Shown: in pieces, positions 1 to 12,435 of the stretch
How the letters are laid out: each line of letters starts with the position of its first letter
Numbering within the stretch: position 1 is the first letter of the stretch
NCBI RefSeq assembly: GCF_021917145.1
Contig: NC_061073.1
Location: 10,321,430-10,385,429, forward strand
Source of the DNA: Hypomesus transpacificus
Lineage: Eukaryota > Chordata > Actinopteri > Osmeriformes > Osmeridae
DNA: 64,000 nucleotides
Direction of reading: 5' to 3'
The notes under the pieces: model-generated
Seen by the model: only the letters and a program-made list of their open reading frames with translations
What the model was told of the DNA's origin: nothing
The model's database searches: none
Made by a program: the position numbers and the translations under genes

Positions 1-271
1 AGCAGCCAGGCCTATATGTTCCTTGTTGCACTGTAATGTATTCAAAAAGTTCATTGTTAGATTGAAAATAATTTCCTGGTCATCGGTTAAAGCTACTACT
101 TCTGTAATCTACATTCACATCACTTGAAATTTAGCTTACATGCCTCCCATTTACCTGAACTGTTGCCGTGACAACAACATTGAAACGAGTGAAGAAGGTC
201 TGAATCCACAATGCATTATTTCATAGCCTAAAAGCAATCAAAGAAGGTGACATGTAGACTGAGGATAAGAG

Positions 272-890
272 TTAACCTTGTGATAATGGCGCAGGTTCCT
301 CGACAGGTTGCCCGACCATCAACAGTTCTGCACAACCTGTAATAAAATATAATATACTTCATTACATACATAGAAATAAAGATGAGTATTACAGAGAAAG
401 TTTGGTTAACTTAAGTTACCTTTGCCATGTCATGTCACTGCATGTGTCATTTGGCACATGCAGTTAAGTTTGGACAAAAGCAGACTTTCACAGAATAAAC
501 CAGGAAACGTTGAAAAATCTAATTGGCATACGGCACCCTTTGCCATCTTTGTATGTGACTTCATAGAGGCCCACGAGTAGAACGCAAACCAACTGTGGAT
601 GTCTGTTTGCATGAGCACTCAATTGCTATCTCGGACAAGTCATTCAGGCCCTTAACATGTTCTAGTATTTCAGATACAAATTAATAAACCCCTTAATATA
701 TGTCTGAAATACTAGAAAACTGTAAGAAATGTTAGTTACTGACTTGACAGTAAAATTAAAATTGGTTAGGAATACAACATAACATGTAGTTACACAGTTA
801 AAAGTCTAACCATTTGGTGACAATAAATAAAACATCATCACCATAAATAAAACAGATTTCAGAAGAAAAAAAAATATATATACTGTATAT

Positions 891-961
<71 letters not shown>

Positions 962-3900
962 CACTGTCCTTACCAGTCTGTGGATATGTGAGATTTCCTT
1001 CATCAACCTCACTCTCAGCATCGACCTCACGCTCAGCATCGACCTCACGCTCAGCATCGACCTCACGCTCAGCATCGACCTCACTCTCAGCATCGACCTC
1101 ACTCTCAGCATCGACCTCACTCTCAGCATCGACCTCACTCTCAGCATCGACCTCACTCAACTGTAGGTTGTCTAATAAAATAAATTATATTGCCTTAATG
1201 AATTATGAGGTTAAAGTGTTATAAATTGTCCACTCACAATGTGTGTTCCATTTTGCTACCATACATTTGCTAGAAACAGGTCAAATCTTTTATGTAAACC
1301 ACTTTAAATAGCCGTACCTTCAATTTCTATCTCGTCAAGTGTTTTGCCTTGAAGGTTTCTGAGAGACCCTTTCTCCATGGCAAGGAGCAGTTTGGATATT
1401 TTGGCCAGCTGGGTAGTAGCCTCAGGAAGTCTGTAATATTCACGATGAACGCGAATATCGTGGCCAAGGAAGTTAGCAACTTGGTCCAATTCGTGATTCT
1501 TGAGGTTCAAGATCTGAGACAAAGTTGCAACATGTTTGCGTAATTGTGTTGACCTGAGGAGCTCAGGGTTTTCGGCCCCACATTCACTGGCATAAAGCCT
1601 CAAACAGTCCTGTCCTCTGTAGGGGGTCAGACAATGAGGTCTGGCAAAAAGGAACAGGTTTTCGTCCAGAACACCACAGTCTTTTCTTTTTTCTACTAGG
1701 CGTGTTATGGCATTCACCATGTCTGGTGAAAGTAACACTGCAACTTTCCGGCCTCTTTTACCCCTTAATTCAACACGACTAAAGTGTTGACAAAGGTGAA
1801 GTTCAAATTCTGTCAGTCCAAATGCGACGTCCTTATGCAAGGGACTTGTGTCTCTCTCCAAAAAGCCATTCATCGGCATCTTTGAAATTTCTCCCCCTCT
1901 TCTCCTGTTAAAAAGTATTACGTTTGCCATGGTGGCTTTACACAGTTCACTGTATGATTTTGATGAACTATGGTGTTCCAAGTCTTTCAATGCTTGTTCT
2001 GTAGTCTTCTCAAGATGTCTGTGAAGACGTTGAACATCTTCTGTGAAAGGAAGAGTGGAAGGCTTGTTAAACTTCCGCTCGTTCAGCGTAGTTAAAGCGG
2101 TGTGAGAGATGAGTTCAGACCACTTTGTAGAATAGAGAGTTTTGAAACTCTGGGTTGACTTTATCAGCGTACTGTCTTCTGCCATGAGTGCTCTGCAATA
2201 TAAAATATCACTGACTTTCTGTAGTGAGTGACCTAACTTTAGAGCAAGGGATGGAGTACGGAAGCAGTGCTTTTCTTCATCATACCCAGATACTTTCTTG
2301 ACCGCTTTGATGACCACATCAAAATTTGCAGGTCTCACAGCATCCTCAAGAGTATGTATTGAGAATTCCTTGCGAAGCGTAAGCAGAAGTCTTCCAGTCT
2401 CTCTGAGTTGCTGGCGAATGTACTGATGTTTGGTGGGATCCTGTCCATATTTGTTGAAGAATGATTGGGCCAGCTGAAGAATGGAGAAGTCACTTCGCAC
2501 AGTAGAAGTTGTCTCATCATCTTTCATAACAGCTAATATGTTCCAAACACCTGGTGATATCTGCTGACACAGTGATGACTCATTCATAGAGGCCAAAGAC
2601 AAAACTTTATTTCTTCCAGTCTCTGAAGTAGCTTCTACTGGTTTTGAAGAACATTGTCGAACATGTCGCCACAGATCTCGCCGGAGATATAATGCCTGGC
2701 AGTAGATGCAGTGAATGTAGTCTTTTGCATTGTACTTTTTCTTTGATGTGCGTCTTAGTTTTAGTGATCCAACTCCACTCACCAAGACCTCTGAGTTATG
2801 ACTGTGGTTTCCCTTGTTGCGAAGCTTTAAAAGCATTTTCATACGTTTTTTGGACCTCTTGGGAAGACTTAAAACTTGAGCAACATCTGCATGTGTTTTC
2901 TCATGAGTTTTTAAGTGACGTGTAAACTTTGTCTGTATCTTTCCACAAATGTAGCAGTAAGTTCTATTTCTGAGCAAGGCTGATGTATTTGAGACATTTT
3001 CCGCTGTAGCATCAGCACCATCATCAACCATAATGCCTTCGGCATCAGCGTTTCCTACTTTGGCAGTAACTCTTGATACTTCAAGCTGAGTTGTGCTGAT
3101 CATATCTTCAGGTACTGATTCTGCATCTTTAGAAATTGACTCTCTGTCTTCCTGTACAAAACTTCCTTGGTGGTGTCTTTTCTTTTTGGAAGCAGACTTG
3201 CTGGTGGAGACCTCACAATTCTGTACTTGTTTGTGACTGATTTCTAAAGGCTCTGATCTGTCATCCCACGAGCTGTTTGAATCATCTATGGAATCAGGAA
3301 CATACTCCTCTTCTGATGATGCCACCTCACTTGAACTTTGTTCTGTACAGACCTGATAATGATTAAAAAAACATTTATATTTTGTATACTTGGAAAGCAT
3401 TTCACCGAGAATAATTCTACTAAAAAGCTTACCACTTGCAGAAGTTCAGTGACGTCCACATTGTGTTTAATATAACACTTTTTGTGCCAGGACTGATTGC
3501 AAACTAGACAGAGAAAATTAAGAATTTATAAAGAAAGGCAGCATGCTAAGTACTTAAAGTCAGTGCAGCAGCAAATGACTAATTTTGAACATATAGCACA
3601 GCTACACATGGAATAGTTTTTTGGACCTTTGTACCTTTACATCTCACACCACTCCATTTCAGAGGAGAAAAAGGTCCTCCACATGTAACACATTTTTCTA
3701 AACTTGACATTTCGACAGGGATGACATCATGATCACAGTCCTGTTTACAAAAAAAAGGAGTGTAATCGTAAGACAGAAATTTGATCCTAACGAACACTTG
3801 TGTAGTGTAGAATATCAAAACCAATTAATCGTTTGTACTATTTTCCTATTTTAACATGAATTAAGGATAAAAGTGACATGATTTGTATGTGTTATTATCC

Positions 3901-6900
3901 CTGTTGTGAATGAAATTGTTTAGAAATTAACTTAAAACCTTAAATCTATATTAATTTAAGTAAATTAAACACCTGTAATAAAAAAAGAAAAAAACTTAAC
4001 AAACAAACAAACTAAAACAGAACAAAAACATACACTCACTGAGGAAAAGTTTGGACCCAACTTCTCTTCCTCATTAAACTGAGAAGGTGGATCTAAACTT
4101 TTGACTGGTAGTGTACATCTTAACACAAGGCTGAAGTGGATTTATAGTCTTCATAATGTATTAACTTAAATTTGAAATTACACAAAACCTGTGAATCTAT
4201 ACACAGCTGAATGCAATTCTTATGAATTCATATTTAAATAAAGTTAATGTATAACTGCTGAATATCATTCTCATGACTTTATTTTAGACAATAATTATGC
4301 CTTAAAAGATGAAACTTACCTCTAGTGTGTTGCCTGAAAAGGATCCGCATGCGTCCACATCCTCAGCCTGGCATGGCATCTCTTTGGAGATCTGAGATGT
4401 AAAGAACAATCACTGAATGAGAGTTTGTTTCTCATGTACAGTACTCAGTCCTCCTTATTCCTGCACCTTACATGTTGAGTATTACACAGGACCTGTGTGT
4501 CTGCGCACTTCTTAATGTACTTTCATTCCTTTGTACATGTAATTTCAAAACTCAATCCTCCAAATTCCTGCACCTTACATATAAAGGTTACATCGTACTT
4601 GTGTGTCTGAATACTTCTGAATATCATTCTCATGACTTTATTTTAGACAATAAATATGCCTTAAAAGATGAAACTTACCTCTAGTGTGTTGCCTGAAAAG
4701 GATCCGCATGCGTCCACATCCTCAGCCTGGCATGGCATCTCTTTGGAGATCTGAGATGTAAAGAACAATCACTGAATGAGAGTTTGTTTCTCATGTACAG
4801 TACTCAGTCCTCCTTATTCCTGCACCTTACATGTTGAGTATTACACAGGACCTGTGTGTCTGCGCACTTCTTAATGTACTTTCATTCCTTTGTACATGTA
4901 ATTTCAAAACTCAATCCTCCAAATTCCTGCACCTTACATATAAAGGTTACATCGTACTTGTGTGTCTGAATACTTCTGAATATCATTCTCATGACTTTAT
5001 TTTAGACAATAAATATGCCTTAAAAGATGAAACTTACCTCTAGTGTGTTGCCTGAAAAGGATCCGCATGCGTCCACATCCTCAGCCTGGCATGGCATCTC
5101 TTTGGAGATCTGAGATGTAAAGAACAATCACTGAATGAGAGTTTGTTTCTCATGTGCAGTACTCAGTCCTCCTTATTCCTGCACCTTACATGTTGAGTAT
5201 TACACAGGACCTGTGTGTCTGCGCACTTCTTAATGTACTTTCATTCCTCTGTACATGTAATTTCAAAACTCAGTCCTCCTTATTCCTGCACCTTACATGT
5301 TGAGTATTACACAGGACCTGTGTGTCTGCGCACTTCTTAATGTACTTTCATTCCTTTGTACATGTAATTTCAAAACTCAATCCTCCAAATTCCTGCACCT
5401 TACATATAAAGGTTACATCGTACTTGTGTGTCTGAATACTTCTGAATATCATTCTCATGACTTTATTTTAGACAATAAATATGCCTTAAAAGATGAAACT
5501 TACCTCTAGTGTGTTGCCTGAAAAGGATCCGCATGCGTCCACATCCTCAGCCTGGCATGGCATCTCTTTGGAGATCTGAGATGTAAAGAACAATCACTGA
5601 ATGAGAGTTTGTTTCTCATGTGCAGTACTCAGTCCTCCTTATTCCTGCACCTTACATGTTGAGTATTACACAGGACCTGTGTGTCTGCGCACTTCTTAAT
5701 GTACTTTCATTCCTTTGTACATGTAATTTCAAAACTCAATCCTCCAAATTCCTGCACCTTACATATAAAGGTTACATCGTACTTGTGTGTCTGAATACTT
5801 CTGAATATCATTCTCATGACTTTATTTTAGACAATAAATATGCCTTAAAAGATGAAACTTACCTCTAGTGTGTTGCCTGAAAAGGATCCGCATGCGTCCA
5901 CATCCTCAGCCTGGCATGGCATCTCTTTGGAGATCTGAGATGTAAAGAACAATCACTGAATGAGAGTTTGTTTCTCATGTACAGTACTCAGTCCTCCTTA
6001 TTCCTGCACCTTACATGTTGAGTATTACACAGGACCTGTGTGTCTGCGCACTTCTTAATGTACTTTCATTCCTTTGTACATGTAATTTCAAAACTCAATC
6101 CTCCAAATTCCTGCACCTTACATATAAAGGTTACATCGTACTTGTGTGTCTGAATACTTCTGAATATCATTCTCATGACTTTATTTTAGACAATAAATAT
6201 GCCTTAAAAGATGAAACTTACCTCTAGTGTGTTGCCTGAAAAGGATCCGCATGCGTCCACATCCTCAGCCTGGCATGGCATCTCTTTGGAGATCTGAGAT
6301 GTAAAGAACAATCACTGAATGAGAGTTTGTTTCTCATGTACAATACTCAGTCCTCCTTATTCCTGCACCTTACATGTTGAGTATTACACAGGACCTGTGT
6401 GTCTGCGCACTTCTTAATGTACTTTCATTCCTTTGTACATGTAATTTCAAAACTCAATCCTCCAAATTCCTGCACCTTACATATAAAGGTTACATCGTAC
6501 TTGTGTGTCTGAATACTTCTGAATATCATTCTCATGACTTTATTTTAGACAATAAATATGCCTTAAAAGATTAAACTTACCTCTAGTGTGTTGCCTGAAA
6601 AGGATCCGCATGCGTCCACATCCTCAGCCTGGCATGGCATCTCTTTGGAGATCTGAGATGTAAAGAACAATCACTGAATGAGAGTTTGTTTCTCATGTAC
6701 AGTACTCAGTCCTCCTTATTCCTGCACCTTACATGTTGAGTATTACACAGGACCTGTGTGTCTGCGCACTTCTAAATGTACTTTCATTCCTCTGTACATG
6801 TAATTTCAAAACTCAGTCCTCCTTATTCCTGCACCTTACATGTTGAGTATTACACAGGACCTGTGTGTCTGCGCACTTCTTAATGTACTTTCATTCCTTT

Positions 6901-9900
6901 GTACATGTAATTTCAAAACTCAATCCTCCAAATTCCTGCACCTTACATATAAAGGTTACATCGTACTTGTGTGTCTGAATACTTCTGAATATCATTCTCA
7001 TGACTTTATTTTAGACAATAAATATGCCTTAAAAGATGAAACTTACCTCTAGTGTGTTGCCTGAAAAGGATCCGCATGCGTCCACATCCTCAGCCTGGCA
7101 TGGCATCTCTTTGGAGATCTGAGATGTAAAGAACAATCACTGAATGAGAGTTTGTTTCTCATGTACAATACTCAGTCCTCCTTATTCCTGCACCTTACAT
7201 GTTGAGTATTACACAGGACCTGTGTGTCTGCGCACTTCTTAATGTACTTTCATTCCTTTGTACATGTAATTTCAAAACTCAATCCTCCAAATTCCTGCAC
7301 CTTACATATAAAGGTTACATCGTACTTGTGTGTCTGAATACTTCTGAATATCATTCTCATGACTTTATTTTAGACAATAAATATGCCTTAAAAGATGAAA
7401 CTTACCTCTAGTGTGTTGCCTGAAAAGGATCCGCATGCGTCCACATCCTCAGCCTGGCATGGCATCTCTTTGGAGATCTGAGATGTAAAGAACAATCACT
7501 GAATGAGAGTTTGTTTCTCATGTACAATACTCAGTCCTCCTTATTCCTGCACCTTACATGTTGAGTATTACACAGGACCTGTGTGTCTGCGCACTTCTTA
7601 ATGTACTTTCATTCCTTTGTACATGTAATTTCAAAACTCAATCCTCCAAATTCCTGCACCTTATATATAAAGGTTACATCGTACTTGTGTGTCTGAATAC
7701 TTCTGAATATCATTCTCATGACTTTATTTTAGACAATAAATATGCCTTAAAAGATTAAACTTACCTCTAGTGTGTTGCCTGAAAAGGATCCGCATGCGTC
7801 CACATCCTCAGCCTGGCATGGCATCTCTTTGGAGATCTGAGATGTAAAGAACAATCACTGAATGAGAGTTCGTTTCTCATGTACAGTACTCAGTCCTCCT
7901 TATTCCTGCACCTTACATGTTGAGTATTACACAGGACCTGTGTGTCTGCGCACTTCTAAATGTACTTTCATTCCTCTGTACATGTAATTTCAAAACTCAG
8001 TCCTCCTTATTCCTGCACCTTACATGTTGAGTATTACACAGGACCTGTGTGTCTGCGCACTTCTTAATGTACTTTCATTCCTTTGTACATGTAATTTCAA
8101 AACTCAATCCTCCAAATTCCTGCACCTTACATATAAAGGTTACATCGTACTTGTGTGTCTGAATACTTCTGAATATCATTCTCATGACTTTATTTTAGAC
8201 AATAAATATGCCTTAAAAGATGAAACTTACCTCTAGTGTGTTGCCTGAAAAGGATCCGCATGCGTCCACATCCTCAGCCTGGCATGGCATCTCTTTGGAG
8301 ATCTGAGATGTAAAGAACAATCACTGAATGAGAGTTTGTTTCTCATGTACAATACTCAGTCCTCCTTATTCCTGCACCTTACATGTTGAGTATTACACAG
8401 GACCTGTGTGTCTGCGCACTTCTTAATGTACTTTCATTCCTTTGTACATGTAATTTCAAAACTCAATCCTCCAAATTCCTGCACCTTACATATAAAGGTT
8501 ACATCGTACTTGTGTGTCTGAATACTTCTGAATATCATTCTCATGACTTTATTTTAGACAATAAATATGCCTTAAAAGATAAAACTTACCTCTAGTGTGT
8601 TGCCTGAAAAGGATCCGCATGCGTCCACATCCTCAGCCTGGCATGGCATCTCTTTGGAGATCTGAGATGTAAAGAACAATCACTGAATGAGAGTTTGTTT
8701 CTCATGTACAGTACTCAGTCCTCCTTATTCCTGCACCTTACATGTTGAGTATTACACAGGACCTGTGTGTCTGCGCACTTCTAAATGTACTTTCATTCCT
8801 CTGTACATGTAATTTCAAAACTCAGTCCTCCTTATTCCTGCACCTTACATGTTGAGTATTACACAGGACCTGTGTGTCTGCGCACTTCTTAATGTACTTT
8901 CATTCCTTTGTACATGTAATTTCAAAACTCAATCCTCCAAATTCCTGCACCTTACATATAAAGGTTACATCGTACTTGTGTGTCTGAATACTTCTGAATA
9001 TCATTCTCATGACTTTATTTTAGACAATAAATATGCCTTAAAAGATGAAACTTACCTCTAGTGTGTTGCCTGAAAAGGATCCGCATGCGTCCACATCCTC
9101 AGCCTGGCATGGCATCTCTTTGGAGATCTGAGATGTAAAGAACAATCACTGAATGAGAGTTTGTTTCTCATGTACAATACTCAGTCCTCCTTATTCCTGC
9201 ACCTTACATGTTGAGTATTACACAGGACCTGTGTGTCTGCGCACTTCTTAATGTACTTTCATTCCTTTGTACATGTAATTTCAAAACTCAATCCTCCAAA
9301 TTCCTGCACCTTACATATAAAGGTTACATCGTACTTGTGTGTCTGAATACTTCTGAATATCATTCTCATGACTTTATTTTAGACAATAAATATGCCTTAA
9401 AAGATTAAACTTACCTCTAGTGTGTTGCCTGAAAAGGATCCGCATGCGTCCACATCCTCAGCCTGGCATGGCATCTCTTTGGAGATCTGAGATGTAAAGA
9501 ACAATCACTGAATGAGAGTTTGTTTCTCATGTACAGTACTCAGTCCTCCTTATTCCTGCACCTTACATGTTGAGTATTACACAGGACCTGTGTGTCTGCG
9601 CACTTCTAAATGTACTTTCATTCCTCTGTACATGTAATTTCAAAACTCAGTCCTCCTTATTCCTGCACCTTACATGTTGAGTATTACACAGGACCTGGGT
9701 GTCTAGACACTCAAATATATCACATACCAGTTAATATTTATAAATATAAGATCAGTATAAATCTATCTACATGTGACAGTTTGTAAAATTATAGTACTGA
9801 ACAAGTTGAAATAGTGTAGTCTGATTAAGTCTTTCTGCCAAATTGGCTTTTTTAGGCACTATGCTCATCACTTCTATATTTTTGACTATATTGACACTGT

Positions 9901-11021
9901 ACTACAACTTGATATACCCTTTAAAATTGTGTTCAAAGCTAGTAGAATGATCCTTGACAGTATCGTTACAATTCTATATACCTTGCTTCTCCACGGCCAG
10001 TCAGAATCACCATAATTATAAGTGATTTCTTCCCCTGGACCAATATCTTTGAGTGCAAATAAACAGAGATAGGGTCTTCCATCCACTCTTGTAACCTTCA
10101 TTTTGCTGTTTGGATTTGCCTCTTCATCATTTACCAGTCTCCCTAATGATCCATCCTCTCTGGCAGCATCAACACTGAAATATCAAGTATGCAATAAGAA
10201 TAATTACACCACGGAAGGAAAATGATTTAGCATATTTAGTGTTAGCATGTCTGGAAATGTTTACATCACTGTGTTAAGATTCAAATTTAGAAAAAAACGC
10301 ACTTTAAAACAGCCACATACCATAACTGTTGTCCATTGAACTGGAAATCAAACATAAAAACCTTGAGTGCATCATGATAAACTTTCAATCGGTTTTCTTG
10401 TTCCTTTCTACTTATGACTTCCCCTCTGTACTCAATAAGGAAATCTCCCTTTGGAAAGCACCGGCAGCTGAACACACCCCGACCTGGAGGTACATATAAT
10501 AAACAAAGTACAATAATAAACTTTAAACAATGCAGAGTTGTTAAATAGTAGCAATTGAGATTATTAACTCTCTCAAAATCTGTTAATTTATTTAATGTGA
10601 TGTCTTTCTGTGATTAGTTAAACTATTTTTTAACTTTTCTAAAATGTTTCTGTGGATTAATCCATAAACAATTATTAAATAAAGTATCTATCTAGATATA
10701 CAATTATCTTCCCAAGAAGATATAAAATATAAACTATAAAAAATAACAGCTTCTATTTTGAGCAGTTGATTGTCTCCTTTGAAATAAGAAAGATGTTCTG
10801 ATCATATTACAAGATCTATTCTCCTAATGTGCAGTTTAAAAATAGATTATAACCTTGTATGTACGAACTCGGGAAACCTTTGCTAAATAAACTCACAACT
10901 CACCTTTATATGAATTTATATATTTGACATCAAACCCTTCCTTATCTTTACCCAAGGAGCAATAATAACTAGCATCATCTTTAGGATTTGTTTTCGCTCT
11001 CTGTGGCCTTGTTCCTGCCAT
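272..11021 (-). CDS. SET-domain / tandem-exon / tyrosine-recombinase composite gene (about 1318 aa)
   Basis: Coding exons in transcript order: 10904-11021, 10321-10483, 9982-10174, fourteen 72-bp exons between 9486 and 4320, 3635-3740, 3433-3503, 1318-3352, 974-1171 and 272-336. All junctions are GT/AG and in phase. Residues 1-158 form a KMT5A-like SET domain, with KGRGVF, GDFLIEYRGEVI, CVDAARE, LGRLVN and GEEITYNYGD. Next come 14 copies of a 24-residue segment, then a Cys/His module (CVTCGG, RCKVCNQSWHKKCY) like a C1 or PHD finger. The big exon carries an acidic stretch, a C2H2 finger (CYICGK...HLKTH), a C2HC finger (CIYCQA...HVRQC) and a tyrosine-recombinase fold with Arg in RRRGGE, Lys in RGKRGRK, Arg in LRKHVAT, LGHD and Tyr in HREYYR. 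The tail repeats SEVDAE. No reverse transcriptase is visible. The SET and recombinase assignments are solid. That all exons form one transcript is inferred from phase. It resembles Crypton-type recombinases; a domesticated or still mobile element is possible. Confidence 0.8.
876..960. repeat. (TA)n microsatellite
   Basis: About 80 bases of TA dinucleotide lie in the intron next to the SEVDAE exon of the composite gene. Confidence 0.95.
1002..1157 (-). repeat. Coding 18-bp minisatellite (SEVDAE repeat)
   Basis: This lies in exon 974-1171 of the composite gene. About nine 18-bp units encode S/R-E-V-D-A-E on the minus strand. The acceptor attttattag at 1172-1173 joins in phase to the recombinase exon, and the donor gtaagg is at 972-973. 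Confidence 0.8.
4031..4118. mobile_element. Palindromic Tc1-like miniature element
   Basis: The ends are imperfect inverted repeats: TACACTCACTGAGGAAAAG on the left, and the complement of the right end reads GTACACTACCAGTCAAAAG. The phrase 'actaccagtcaaaagtttgga' is common in fish Tc1-type miniature elements. It lies in the intron between the exon array and the zinc-module exon. There is no coding capacity. The family name is from memory. Confidence 0.5.
4257..9699 (-). repeat. Tandem array of 14 identical 72-bp cassette exons with their introns
   Basis: Exons (minus strand, 72 bp each) begin at plus positions 4320, 4679, 5038, 5504, 5863, 6222, 6581, 7047, 7406, 7765, 8231, 8590, 9056 and 9415. 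Each has acceptor ttacatctcag and donor gtaagttt, and starts and ends in phase 0. It encodes 24 residues beginning ISKEMPCQAE and ending FSGNTLE. The spacing is 359 bp, or 466 bp where a 107-bp piece of intron is duplicated. The exon copies look identical by eye; the introns differ at a handful of positions (for example gat, gaa or gtt beside the donor). Because 72 is a multiple of three, any number of copies can be spliced in or skipped without changing frame. Confidence 0.9.
10321..11021 (-). other. SET N-terminal exons and start codon of the composite gene
   Basis: The start codon is at 11019-11021. The first coding exon (MAGTRPQ...) ends after one base of a Gly codon, and the second exon supplies GRGVF, the usual SET entry motif. 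A probable 5' non-coding exon ends at 11504, with a gtaaga donor on the minus strand. An acceptor, ctgcag, lies just before GAGATGG at the coding exon. An upstream ATG in the 5' exon would run into a stop soon after the junction, so it is not the start. Confidence 0.75.
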
Positions 11022-11504
11022 CTCCTGCAGAGATCAGATGTTAACTTGAGCAACAACACATTACTGGATACAATATGATTTAATGATATTAGATGTTATT
11101 TTTCCAAAACGGAAGCTAGCTAGCTCTAGTTAGCTTCGGTTACCTAGCAACCTAGCATAATACTCGTAGCAATGCTACTACCTGCTAGTGTTACTTGTTA
11201 GGGATATGAAACATAACCATTAGTCAATGTGCAAGCAGCTGTTCTGTTGAATAAATATATTTGTAAATCTGATTTTGAAAGAGTCAGTATGCCTACGTGC
11301 CTCCCCAGCCAAGAACCTCTCCGCACGTCACTGGCCACTTGCTAATAACTAACGCTAGCTAAACTGTCATAGATCAGATGTTTTGGTTCATACAAACATC
11401 AAGTAACCTAATCCATTCTGCATAATTTACCTTTAGTCATTGTTTTAGCAGATTACATAACAATATGTACCTAAATGTGTAAAGAATATTAAATGGGTCT
11501 TACC

Positions 11505-12435
11505 TCGTCCTCCACGCATGCAGGGATGAGAGGTGTTCAATTAGAAAGTACTGATGTTTCGCGGCAAAACTTGACGGATTGTACCACGTTGATAGAAGAG
11601 GAGGGGTATGACAAAATAAGAATTCCTTTTTCGTTTCTAAAGAGCATATTGTTTGATTTATTCAGGAAGAAGAAAACAATTTACTTACGTAATATTTTGT
11701 TAATTTCATTCAATATTTCAAGATACATGGTTTATAATACATTTTGCTTTTATCGTATTGCTAACTCATCCCCTGTGTAAATAGCGATTTGAATTGGAAG
11801 GACAGTGTAGTAATTATCAGGACCTTCCGGCAGACAACCAATCAGCATAAGACGCTGTGTGCATATTCATGAAGTCTTGCTAGTACACAACCTGCCGTAG
11901 GGGGCGCTGTGGTGATACACAGATTGTACACACAAATCATGTTTATATGTATTAAACGGACATCTTGTTTTTTTTGCATTTTTAGGGTTAATAGACCAAT
12001 AGAAACCATTCTACACTTTTAGAATTTGGTCGAAATTAGCAGGACACTGCTCCTGTCCTGTTAATTCAAAATGTCCTTCTAGTGTGGTGTGTATTCGGAC
12101 CAATTGTCCTGTTAAAACACATTGACAAACACACAGTTACACACACACACACACACACGCATCTATGCCACACACACACACTGACCCACATCTACACACA
12201 CATCACAAGAACACCTGAACCATATTATTGTCATGAGGCACTTCTCCTTTCATGTTCCTGCACCAGTGTCCTGGTGGGGTCACTTCCCCTTTTGTGTTGT
12301 TTGTGAAATATTTCATTTGACTCAAATGAGCTGGAACAGGAAGCGGTGGCCTGAATCGAGAACAGAAGCTGTGTTTGGTGTCTTCAGTGTGAGCTGGTGA
12401 AGTGCTGCAGCTGAGCTGTTGTTGTGTTGCTGCAG
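11505..12435. other. 5' flank of composite gene and intron upstream of first visible ankrd27 exon
   Basis: No exon is recognised here. It should hold the promoter of the minus-strand composite gene. A CA/CACA microsatellite lies at about 12128-12205. No ankrd27 exon upstream of 12436 can be found. Confidence 0.5.

Noticed and set aside
4472-9408. A dozen near-identical plus-strand 66-82 codon frames beginning MLSITQDLCVC
   Set aside because: They lie in the introns of the minus-strand exon array and repeat only because the array does. No family resemblance and no own signals.
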